From Hyphomicrobiales bacterium (GTDB taxonomy: Bacteria; Pseudomonadota; Alphaproteobacteria; Rhizobiales; Xanthobacteraceae): a stretch of DNA of 5,050 nucleotides. Shown here one piece after another: positions 1 through 4,759 of the stretch (position 1 is its first letter; each line of letters begins with the position of its first letter). The position numbers and the translations under genes were made by a program. The notes below the pieces were generated by a model that made no database searches, was not told where the DNA came from, and saw only the letters and a program-made list of their open reading frames with translations. The stretch lies in the NCBI GenBank assembly GCA_016210825.1, contig JACQTM010000388.1, forward strand, positions 1 to 5,050. Reading direction: 5' to 3'.

Positions 1-1
1 A

Positions 2-508
2 TATGTACTCGCCTGTGTATCTCACTCCCTTGCCTTTATAGGGCTCGGGCGGGCGGTAGCCGCGAATCTCGGCCGCGACTTGGCCGACCTTCTGGCGATC
101 GCTCCCAGTGATGACGATTTCAGTCGGTTTCGGCGTTGCGATCGTAATCCCGTCCGGGATCGGATAATTGACATCGTGGCTATAGCCAAGCGCGAGCTGC
201 AGCTGCTTTCCCTGCACCGCGGCACGAAAACCGACGCCGGTGATTTCAAGGCGTTGCTCGAAACCCTTGGTTACCCCGGCCATCAGGTTGGCGAGTTGCG
301 CGCGATAGGTGCCCCACATCGCGCGGGCGCGCTTGGTGTCACTGCGCGGGTCGACGGCGATATAGCCCTGCTCCATTTTCACGGCGACCTCGTCGTCGAC
401 AACAAGCTGCACCGCACCCTTGGGGCCCTTGACCTTGACGGTCTGGCCCTCGACATTGGCGGTGACGCCAGAGGGAACCGCGACTGGTTTTTTACCGACA
501 CGAGACAT
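2..508 (-). CDS. rplF: 50S ribosomal protein L6 (uL6), 3' end cut off
   Basis: L6 is a 50S protein that binds 23S rRNA near the sarcin-ricin loop and the factor-binding region. The visible 169 residues begin MSRVGKKPVAVPSG, the standard L6 N-terminus. They contain two similar alpha/beta halves, roughly residues 1-82 and 83-169, and the family signature PEPYKGKGVRY at 154-164. The frame is open to the window edge, ending ...TGEYI. L6 is usually about 177 aa, so only around eight residues and the stop are missing. The start is the ATG at 508-506, 11 nt after the S8 stop, with AAGGGG (516-521) as Shine-Dalgarno sequence overlapping that TAA. Co-transcription with S8 is inferred from this spacing. 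In the usual spc order L18 would follow beyond position 1. The identification is certain; the truncation is only the window edge. Confidence 0.98.
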   Translation of the reverse strand, partial: MSRVGKKPVAVPSGVTANVEGQTVKVKGPKGAVQLVVDDEVAVKMEQGYIAVDPRSDTKRARAMWGTYRAQLANLMAGVTKGFEQRLEITGVGFRAAVQGKQLQLALGYSHDVNYPIPDGITIATPKPTEIVITGSDRQKVGQVAAEIRGYRPPEPYKGKGVRYTGEYI

Positions 509-519
509 AGCGGGACCCC

Positions 520-918
520 TTAGAACACCGTGCACAGGATTTCGCCGCCGACATTGGCGTCGCGCGCGGCATGGTCGGCCATCACGCCCTTGGGCGTGGA
601 GAGGATTGCAACGCCGAGGCCGTTGTTGATGCGCGGCAGGTTCTTCACCGACGCATAAACCCGGCGGCCGGGTTTCGACACACGGGCGATCTCGCGGATC
701 ACCGGTTCGCCGTCGAAATATTTCAACTCAATCTCGAGTTCGCTGCGCCCGTTCTTGTGCTCGACCATCGCGTAGCCGCGTATGTAGCCCTCGGATTTAA
801 GCACTTCGAGCACCGTAGCGCGCAATTTCGAGCCGGGAGTGGAAACCTTCGCTTTGTTGCGCAGCTGTGCATTGCGAATGCGCGAAAGCATGTCGCCGAG
901 CGGATCGTTCATCGCCAT
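520..918 (-). CDS. rpsH: 30S ribosomal protein S8 (uS8)
   Basis: S8 is a primary 16S rRNA-binding protein that organises the central domain of the 30S subunit. In E. coli it also represses spc-operon translation by binding the operon mRNA. The 132 residues are full family length. The N-terminus MAMNDPLGDMLSRIRNA is canonical, and the C-terminal RNA-binding half carries STPKG at 107-111 and ends NVGGEILCTVF. The start at 918 gives MAMND, as in most S8 proteins; the second ATG two codons in is less likely. Upstream, GGAGG (928-932) lies 9 nt from the ATG in a purine run that begins inside the S14 TAA stop. It is 16 nt downstream of S14 and 11 nt upstream of L6. Whether S8 still autoregulates here cannot be read from the gene itself. 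The identification is very secure. Confidence 0.99.
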   Translation of the reverse strand: MAMNDPLGDMLSRIRNAQLRNKAKVSTPGSKLRATVLEVLKSEGYIRGYAMVEHKNGRSELEIELKYFDGEPVIREIARVSKPGRRVYASVKNLPRINNGLGVAILSTPKGVMADHAARDANVGGEILCTVF

Positions 919-934
919 CGTTCCGATCCTCCCC

Positions 935-1240
935 TTACCAGCTCGACTTCACGAGGCCGGGGATCAGCCCCCGGGAGCCGAGATCGCGAATGGCGATGCG
1001 GCTCATTTTGACTTTTCGATAATAAGCGCGCGGGCGCCCCGTCACCTCGCAACGGTTGCGGATGCGGGTCGCCGAAGAGTTGCGCGGCAATTGCGCAAGC
1101 TTCAGCGTCGCCGCGAAGCGCTCCTCCATTGGCTTGGACTTATCATTGGCGATCGCCTTGAGGCGGGCACGCTTGCCGGCGAAGGATTTCGTCATGCGCC
1201 GCCGCCGGTTGTTTTTCTCTATCGAACTCTTCTTTGCCAT
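935..1240 (-). CDS. rpsN: 30S ribosomal protein S14 (uS14), zinc-free long form
   Basis: S14 binds the 3' major domain of 16S rRNA in the head of the 30S subunit, next to S3, S10 and S19. The 101 residues match the long C-minus type. They begin MAKKSSIEKNNRRRR, contain the signature NRCEVTGRPRAYYRK at 62-76, and end GLVKSSW. Only one cysteine (C64) is present, so the four-cysteine zinc ribbon of the short 61-aa type is absent. This matches proteobacterial S14. The start is fixed by a strong Shine-Dalgarno sequence, AAGGAG, 6 nt upstream (1247-1252). The gene follows L5 after 43 nt, the largest spacer in the window, and precedes S8 by 16 nt. It therefore has its own good initiation site instead of depending on overlap with L5. 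Confidence 0.99.
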   Translation of the reverse strand: MAKKSSIEKNNRRRRMTKSFAGKRARLKAIANDKSKPMEERFAATLKLAQLPRNSSATRIRNRCEVTGRPRAYYRKVKMSRIAIRDLGSRGLIPGLVKSSW

Positions 1241-1246
1241 TCGCTG

Positions 1247-1252
1247 CTCCTT
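1247..1252 (-). promoter_or_regulatory. Strong Shine-Dalgarno site for rpsN
   Basis: On the minus strand AAGGAG stands 6 nt before the S14 ATG. It is the best match to the anti-SD core in the window, and it sits in the 43-nt L5-S14 spacer (1241-1283). I see no convincing terminator, promoter or long stem in the rest of that spacer. The site supports the S14 start at 1240 and suggests S14 is initiated independently of L5. Confidence 0.85.
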
Positions 1253-1283
1253 GCGTATCCGCGTTTGAGAGAGATCGCCTCGC

Positions 1284-1841
1284 TCACTGCCGGAACGGGA
1301 AGTTAAACGCCGTCAACAAGGCGCGCGCTTCGTCGTCGCTGCGCGCCGTAGTGCAGATGGTGATGTCCATGCCCCAGATCTCCGCCGCCTTGTCGTAGTC
1401 GATCTCGGGAAAGACGATGTGCTCCTTAATGCCAATGGTGTAGTTGCCGCGGCCATCGAAACTCTTCGGGTTGAGTCCGCGGAAATCGCGCACGCGCGGC
1501 AGTGCGATATTCACCAGGCGATCGACAAAATCGTACATCCGTGCCTTGCGCAGCGTGACCTTGGCACCGATGGCCTGGCCATCGCGGAGCTTGAAGGTCG
1601 CGATCGACTTGCGCGCCTTGGTGATAATGGCCTTCTGTCCCGCGATCAGCGAGAGGTCGGCGGCGGCGGAATCGACCTTTTTGCGATCGTTGACGCCTTC
1701 GCCGATGCCCATATTGAGCACGACCTTGGCCAGCACGGGTACCTGCATCCTGTTGGTGTAGCCGAACTGCTTCGTCAGATTCGCGCGCACAACCTCGTCG
1801 AACAAGGTCCTCAGCCGCGGCGTATAATGTGCCTCAGCCAT
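1284..1841 (-). CDS. rplE: 50S ribosomal protein L5 (uL5)
   Basis: L5 binds 5S rRNA together with L18 in the central protuberance of the 50S subunit, and its loop contacts P-site tRNA. The product is 185 aa, close to the usual 179-187. It begins MAEAHYTPRLRTLFDEVV and contains VPVLAKVVLNMGIGEG at 34-49. The segment GQKAIITKARKSIATFKLR (68-86) is the tRNA-facing loop region, and the protein ends FPFRQ. The frame stays open upstream to about 2054, but that extension reads antisense-like Arg/Ser-rich sequence inside L24. The family N-terminus clearly begins at the ATG at 1841-1839. The first 8 nt (ATGGCTGA) overlap the end of L24, so the L24 TGA lies within the L5 start region. Only a weak G run (GGGGG, about 9 nt upstream) could act as SD, so initiation by coupling to L24 is likely (inference). 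Confidence 0.98.
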   Translation of the reverse strand: MAEAHYTPRLRTLFDEVVRANLTKQFGYTNRMQVPVLAKVVLNMGIGEGVNDRKKVDSAAADLSLIAGQKAIITKARKSIATFKLRDGQAIGAKVTLRKARMYDFVDRLVNIALPRVRDFRGLNPKSFDGRGNYTIGIKEHIVFPEIDYDKAAEIWGMDITICTTARSDDEARALLTAFNFPFRQ

Positions 1842-2148
1842 CGATTTCGACCCCCGAACGTTTGGCGAAACGCACCTTGCGGTCGCCGACCATTTTGAAC
1901 CCGATGCGTGTCGGCTTGCCGTCCTTCGGATCGGCGAGCGCGAGATTGGACAGGTGGATCGACGCCTCCTTTGAGATGATGCCGCCCTCCTGCTTTGGGG
2001 TTTGCTTCTGGTGCCGCTTGACCATGTTGACGCCGCGAACGAGCGCACGGCCATCGGCGCTCCGCACCTCGATGACCTCTCCGCTACGGCCCCTATCGCG
2101 GCCGGTCAGGATGACGACCTTGTCGCCTTTCTTGATTTTCGCCGCCAT
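1834..2148 (-). CDS. rplX: 50S ribosomal protein L24 (uL24)
   Basis: L24 is an early 50S assembly protein that binds 5' 23S rRNA and lies near the polypeptide exit. The 104 residues hold an N-terminal KOW fold, about residues 5-35 (KKGDKVVILTGRDRGRSGEV). Next comes the conserved NMVKRHQKQTPKQEGGIISK at 41-60, and the C-terminus is AKRSGVEIDG, typical of alphaproteobacteria. The frame runs upstream to 2457, but the extra part lies within L14 and is not L24-like. The ATG at 2148-2146 gives the family N-terminus MAAKIKKGDKV. That ATG shares one base with the L14 stop (TGATG), and GAGG lies a few bases upstream inside L14. The 3' end overlaps L5 by 8 nt. L14-L24-L5 thus form an overlapping trio suited to translational coupling. 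Confidence 0.98.
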   Translation of the reverse strand: MAAKIKKGDKVVILTGRDRGRSGEVIEVRSADGRALVRGVNMVKRHQKQTPKQEGGIISKEASIHLSNLALADPKDGKPTRIGFKMVGDRKVRFAKRSGVEIDG

Positions 2149-2516
2149 CACAGCACCTCTGGCGCGAGTGAGATGATCTTCATGTGGTTTTTCGCGCGCA
2201 ATTCGCGCGGCACCGGGCCAAAGATGCGGGTGCCGACTGGCTCCATCTGCGGGGTAATCAGCACCGCGGCATTGCGATCGAAGCGGATGACCGAGCCGTC
2301 GGGACGCTTGATGTCCTTGCGTACCCGCACCACCACAGCCTTCATCACTTCGCCCTTTTTCACGCGCCCGCGCGGGATCGCTTCCTTCACCGATACGACG
2401 ATGACATCGCCGATGGTTGCGTATTTGCGTTTTGAGCCGCCGAGCACCTTGATGCACATGACGCGGCGCGCGCCGGAATTGTCGGCGACGTCCAAGTTGG
2501 TCTGCATCTGGATCAT
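2148..2516 (-). CDS. rplN: 50S ribosomal protein L14 (uL14)
   Basis: L14 sits on the subunit interface of the 50S, contacts 16S rRNA helix 14 through an intersubunit bridge, and is the docking site for the silencing factor RsfS. The 122 residues are exactly canonical length. They start MIQMQTNLDVADNSGARRVM, contain CIKVLGG at 21-27 and the beta-barrel core FDRNAAVLI at 79-87, and end ISLAPEVL. It is the first gene of the spc operon in E. coli. Here it lies 40 nt after S17, behind an inverted repeat. Its own SD is probably GAGGG at 2524-2528, 7 nt from the ATG. Its TGA stop overlaps the L24 ATG by one base. No truncation or unusual residue is visible. Confidence 0.99.
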   Translation of the reverse strand: MIQMQTNLDVADNSGARRVMCIKVLGGSKRKYATIGDVIVVSVKEAIPRGRVKKGEVMKAVVVRVRKDIKRPDGSVIRFDRNAAVLITPQMEPVGTRIFGPVPRELRAKNHMKIISLAPEVL

Positions 2517-2536
2517 GGGGCTACCCTCGTTTCCGA

Positions 2537-2561
2537 TGCGAGCGCGATTGGCGCGCTCACA
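2537..2561 (-). promoter_or_regulatory. Perfect-arm inverted repeat at the S17-L14 (S10/spc) junction
   Basis: On the mRNA sense strand the arms are TGTGAGCGCG and CGCGCTCGCA around the 5-nt loop CCAAT. That is ten pairs with a single T-G wobble. The left arm contains the S17 TGA stop, and the right arm ends 8 nt before the L14 Shine-Dalgarno candidate. No T-run follows, so it is not a standard intrinsic terminator. It could be an attenuator, an RNA-processing or 3'-end stabilising element, or a structure that separates S10-type from spc-type translation. The pairing is seen in the sequence; the function is inferred. Confidence 0.55.
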
Positions 2562-2808
2562 GCACCTTCTTTTTCTTCTCGCCCTGGACCACTTTCCAGC
2601 GCTTGAGTTTCGAAATCGGCCGATGCTCCTCGATCCACACCATGTCGCCGACCGAAAACTCGTTCTTCTCGTCGTGGGCGTGGAACTTGCTCGTGCGCCG
2701 AATGGTCTTCTTCAGGACTGGGTGGGTGAAGCGCCGTTCGACGCTTACGATCACCGTCTTGTCCTGTTTGTCGCTCACCACGACGCCATGCAGCTGACGC
2801 TTCGGCAT
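2557..2808 (-). CDS. rpsQ: 30S ribosomal protein S17 (uS17)
   Basis: S17 is a primary 16S rRNA-binding protein of the OB-fold type that stabilises the 5' domain of the 30S subunit. The 83 residues begin MPKRQLHGVVVSDKQDKTVI and contain the S17 signature GDMVWIEEHRPISKLKRW at 54-71. They end with the short basic tail GEKKKKVL, which is within normal family variation. The start at 2808 follows the L29 stop by 11 nt, with TGAGGA providing both the L29 stop and the SD. It is the last gene of the S10 operon in E. coli. Here only 40 nt with a hairpin separate it from L14, so the two classical operons appear joined or nearly so. An alternative longer frame over the same stretch (2513-2815) is a shadow. 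Confidence 0.99.
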   Translation of the reverse strand: MPKRQLHGVVVSDKQDKTVIVSVERRFTHPVLKKTIRRTSKFHAHDEKNEFSVGDMVWIEEHRPISKLKRWKVVQGEKKKKVL

Positions 2809-2819
2809 CTCTCAATTCC

Positions 2820-3203
2820 TCACTTGTCTTTCGACTTCGACTTCGTCGCCGACTTGGCCTTGGCGGCGCGCTTACCGGTCGCGGGCTTGGCTTTGGATTT
2901 TTCCTTCGCCACAGGCTTGGCCTTCGCCTTGGGCTTCGGCGTCGCCTCGGCGGCGGGCTTCGGCGCCTTCGGTTTTACGGGGCGTGGCTCCGGCGCGCGT
3001 ATAGTCGGCTCAGCACCCGCGCGCTTCTGCGTTGCAATGGTTTTCAGTCGCGCGATATCGCGGCGCACTAGGCGCACGCGCGCGGTGTTTTCCAATTGAC
3101 CCGTGGCGCGCTGGAAACGCAAGTTGAACTGCTCTTTCTTGAGCTTGAGCACCTCGTCGTCGATCTGATCGACGGTCATGGCTCTTGCGTCAGAGGCTTT
3201 CAC
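2820..3203 (-). CDS. rpmC: 50S ribosomal protein L29 (uL29) with a long basic C-terminal tail
   Basis: L29 is a small helical-hairpin protein beside the peptide exit tunnel, where with L23 it forms the docking area for trigger factor and SRP. The core (residues 1-65) is a clear L29: MKASDARAMTVDQ, then KKEQFNLRFQRATGQLENTA (22-41), then VRRDIARLKTI (47-57). I chose the GTG at 3203-3201 because it gives the family N-terminus MKASD-RAMT and has AAGG and GGGGA upstream. The ATG at 3179 lacks a good SD and would drop eight conserved residues. The total is 127 aa, about twice the usual 60-70. Residues 66-127 are a Lys/Ala/Pro-rich tail with about 18 lysines and few acidic residues, probably disordered. 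It lies 13 nt after L16 and 11 nt before S17. Confidence 0.96.
   Translation of the reverse strand: MKASDARAMTVDQIDDEVLKLKKEQFNLRFQRATGQLENTARVRLVRRDIARLKTIATQKRAGAEPTIRAPEPRPVKPKAPKPAAEATPKPKAKAKPVAKEKSKAKPATGKRAAKAKSATKSKSKDK
2823..3008 (-). repeat. Low-complexity Lys/Ala/Pro-coding stretch (L29 tail)
   Basis: These 62 codons (L29 residues 66-127) use near-repetitive short units of the KPKA, KAKP and KSK kind. At DNA level the plus strand shows recurring GGCTTGG, CTTGGCCTT and CTTCGGCG pieces. The proximal half (66-99) is Pro-rich; the distal half (100-127) is Lys/Ser/Ala-rich and ends SKSKDK. The reading frame is intact to the TGA, so this is an in-frame extension and not a frameshift artefact visible here. 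Confidence 0.85.
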
Positions 3204-3219
3204 GGTACCTTGTCCCCTA
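3204..3219 (-). promoter_or_regulatory. L16 stop and Shine-Dalgarno region deciding the rpmC GTG start
   Basis: The sense strand reads TAGGGGACAAGGTACC directly before GTG. The L16 TAG runs into GGGGA, and a second SD-like AAGG lies 5 nt before the GTG. This placement favours the GTG at 3203 over the ATG 24 nt further downstream. Confidence 0.75.
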
Positions 3220-3630
3220 CTCGGCGATGCGCTCGACGAAGCGCGTCTTGATCGGCAACTTGGCGGCGGCCAACGCCAGCGCCTCGCGCGCCATTGCGAC
3301 GGATATGCCGTCCACCTCGAAGATGATGCGGCCGGGTTTGACGCGCGCGACCCAGAATTCCGGCGTGCCCTTGCCTTTGCCCATTCGCACTTCGATCGGT
3401 TTTTTCGACACCGGCACATCCGGAAAGATGCGGATCCAGACGCGGCCCGAGCGTTTCATATGACGCGTGAGCGCGCGGCGCGCGGCTTCGATCTGGCGCG
3501 CGGTGACGCGCTCGGGCTCGAGCGCCTTCAGCCCGAATTGCCCGAAAACGAGATCGATGCCCGAGGTGGCGACGCCGTGGATGCGCCCCTTATGGGCCTT
3601 GCGGAACTTGGTGCGGATCGGCTGCAACAT
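3217..3630 (-). CDS. rplP: 50S ribosomal protein L16 (uL16)
   Basis: L16 is a late-assembly 50S protein near the peptidyl-transferase centre that helps position A- and P-site tRNA. The 137 residues are full length. They begin MLQPIRTKFRKAHKGR and contain LTARQ-like VTARQIEAARRALTR at 42-56 and the conserved VRMGKGKG at 81-88. They end KLPIKTRFVERIAE. R82 corresponds to E. coli R81, the site hydroxylated there by RoxA (YcfD); whether that modification occurs here is unknown. The start at 3630 follows the S3 TAG by 14 nt, with TAGGAAAG as a combined stop and SD. L29 begins 13 nt downstream. Nothing unusual is seen in the protein. Confidence 0.99.
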   Translation of the reverse strand: MLQPIRTKFRKAHKGRIHGVATSGIDLVFGQFGLKALEPERVTARQIEAARRALTRHMKRSGRVWIRIFPDVPVSKKPIEVRMGKGKGTPEFWVARVKPGRIIFEVDGISVAMAREALALAAAKLPIKTRFVERIAE

Positions 3631-3644
3631 GTCGAAAAGCTTTC

Positions 3645-4349
3645 CTACTCGGCCGGCATGTCGCGGCGCGGGCGGCCGGCTTCGGATTCGGCGAGCCGCT
3701 TATCCTGCGCCATGGAATCATGCTCCATGATTTCACCCTTGAAGATCCAAACCTTCACGCCGCAGGTGCCATAGGTTGTGAACGCAGTGGCGATGCCGTA
3801 ATCGACGTCGGCGCGCAATGTGTGCAACGGAACGCGCCCCTCGCGATACCATTCCATGCGCGCGATTTCCGCGCCGCCCAGCCGGCCGGAACAGTTGATG
3901 CGGATGCCCTCGGCGCCAAGCCGCATTGCGGTTTGCACCGCGCGCTTCATAGCGCGGCGAAAGGCGACGCGGCGCTCGAGTTGCTGTGCGATCGATTCCG
4001 CGACCAGTTGCGCATCAAGCTCGGGCTTGCGGATTTCGACGATGTTGATCACGACGTCGCTGTCGGTCATCTTCGCGACCGTGCGGCGCAGCTTTTCGAT
4101 ATCGGCGCCCTTCTTGCCGATGACGACGCCGGGGCGTGCGGAATGGATCGTGACCCGGCACTTTTTATGCGGGCGCTCGATCACGATTTTCGACACCGCG
4201 GCTTGCTTGAGCTGCTCCTGCAGATTCTTGCGGATCTTCATGTCCTCGTGCAGCAGCGCGCCGTAATCGTTCTTGCCCGCGAACCAGCGCGAGTCCCAGG
4301 TACGATTGATGCCGAGGCGCAAGCCGATCGGATTGACCTTCTGACCCAT
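3645..4349 (-). CDS. rpsC: 30S ribosomal protein S3 (uS3)
   Basis: S3 sits at the mRNA entry tunnel of the 30S head and, with S4 and S5, contributes to mRNA unwinding. The 234 residues start MGQKVNPIGLRLGINRTWDS, the canonical N-terminus. They hold a type II KH domain, about residues 39-107, with the GKKG loop at 78-81 in RPGVVIGKKGADI. The C-terminal S3 domain carries NCSGRLGGAEIAR at 152-164 and YGTCGVKVWIFKGE at 193-206. R131, R132 and K135 fall at the same numbers as the helicase-linked residues of E. coli S3. The last 25 or so residues are hydrophilic and variable, as is common. It starts 17 nt after the L22 TAG, with a purine-rich leader. Confidence 0.99.
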   Translation of the reverse strand: MGQKVNPIGLRLGINRTWDSRWFAGKNDYGALLHEDMKIRKNLQEQLKQAAVSKIVIERPHKKCRVTIHSARPGVVIGKKGADIEKLRRTVAKMTDSDVVINIVEIRKPELDAQLVAESIAQQLERRVAFRRAMKRAVQTAMRLGAEGIRINCSGRLGGAEIARMEWYREGRVPLHTLRADVDYGIATAFTTYGTCGVKVWIFKGEIMEHDSMAQDKRLAESEAGRPRRDMPAE

Positions 4350-4366
4350 TGCCTACTCTCTTCCCT

Positions 4367-4747
4367 CTAAGCCGCAGCCTCGACCTGACGCACGACGATC
4401 GTCAGGTGCGAGAACGGCTTGAAAATCCTGCCGGCGCGGCCGCGGCCGCGCGGCGCGAAGCGCTTGAGCACCAGTGCCTTGCCCACGTGGGCTTCGGCAA
4501 CGACGAGATCGTCGACATCGAGATCGTGGTTGTTCTCGGCGTTGGCGATAGCCGATTCCAGACACTTCTTGACATCGACCGCGATGCGCTTGCGCGAAAA
4601 TTGCAGATCGGCGAGCGCGGCCGCGACTTTTTTGCCGCGGAGCAATTGCGCGACGAGATTGAGCTTCTGCGGCGAGACACGCAGCATACGGGCCACCGCC
4701 TTCGCCTCATTGTCCGGGAGTGTGCGCTCGCGCTTGCGCTTGCCCAT
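4367..4747 (-). CDS. rplV: 50S ribosomal protein L22 (uL22)
   Basis: L22 touches all domains of 23S rRNA, and its long beta-hairpin lines the nascent-peptide tunnel near the macrolide-binding region. The 126 residues show the family helices with MLRVSPQKLNLVAQLLRGK at 21-39, then the hairpin segment about 85-112 containing RFAPRGRGRAGRIFKPFS. They end TIVVRQVEAAA. The length is typical for alphaproteobacteria and longer than the 110 aa of E. coli. The start at 4747 (MGKRKRERTLPDNEAKA) follows the S19 TAA by 12 nt, and TAAGGGAG acts as combined stop and SD. I see no tunnel-tip insertion of the sort linked to macrolide resistance, but I have no reference alignment to confirm that. Confidence 0.99.
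   Translation of the reverse strand: MGKRKRERTLPDNEAKAVARMLRVSPQKLNLVAQLLRGKKVAAALADLQFSRKRIAVDVKKCLESAIANAENNHDLDVDDLVVAEAHVGKALVLKRFAPRGRGRAGRIFKPFSHLTIVVRQVEAAA
4383..4407 (-). promoter_or_regulatory. Inverted repeat in the rplV 3' end, upstream of rpsC
   Basis: The arms ACCTGACG and CGTCAGGT are perfectly complementary over 8 bp with a 9-nt loop. They cover L22 codons 114-122 and end 33 nt before the S3 ATG. The sequence is fully coding, and no T-run follows, so it is not a terminator. It could modulate ribosome passage into S3 or be chance. Confidence 0.3.
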
Positions 4748-4759
4748 TGGCCCTCTCCC

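Noticed and set aside
1241..1283. Possible terminator or promoter in the L5-S14 spacer
   Set aside because: Only 3-bp stems (such as GCG-GATA-CGC), no T-run and no credible -35/-10 pair; the only clear element is the S14 SD.
1809..1839. Direct 8-nt repeat (CCTCAGCC at 1809 and 1832) near the L5 start
   Set aside because: It is a single short repeat in coding sequence with no pairing partner or known site, so chance is the simplest explanation.
1842..2054. 71-residue N-terminal extension of the L5 frame
   Set aside because: It lies inside L24 in another frame, is Arg/Ser-rich with no L5 similarity, and the L5 family N-terminus starts cleanly at 1841.
2149..2457. 103-residue upstream extension of the L24 frame
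   Set aside because: It overlaps L14 in another frame and bears no resemblance to L24; the KOW N-terminus starts at 2148.
2002..3099. Long plus-strand open frame of 365 aa opposite L24, L14, S17 and L29
   Set aside because: It is antisense to four conserved ribosomal genes, has no recognisable domain, and arises from the high GC content and codon bias of the opposite strand.
3720..4370. Plus-strand frame of 216 aa opposite S3
   Set aside because: It mirrors the S3 gene with antisense-type composition, and no ribosome binding site or family motif supports it.
4430..4460. Very GC-rich palindromic run (GCGGCCGCGGCCGCG-like)
   Set aside because: It encodes the conserved PRGRGRAGR part of the L22 hairpin; its symmetry follows from the Arg/Gly/Ala codons.
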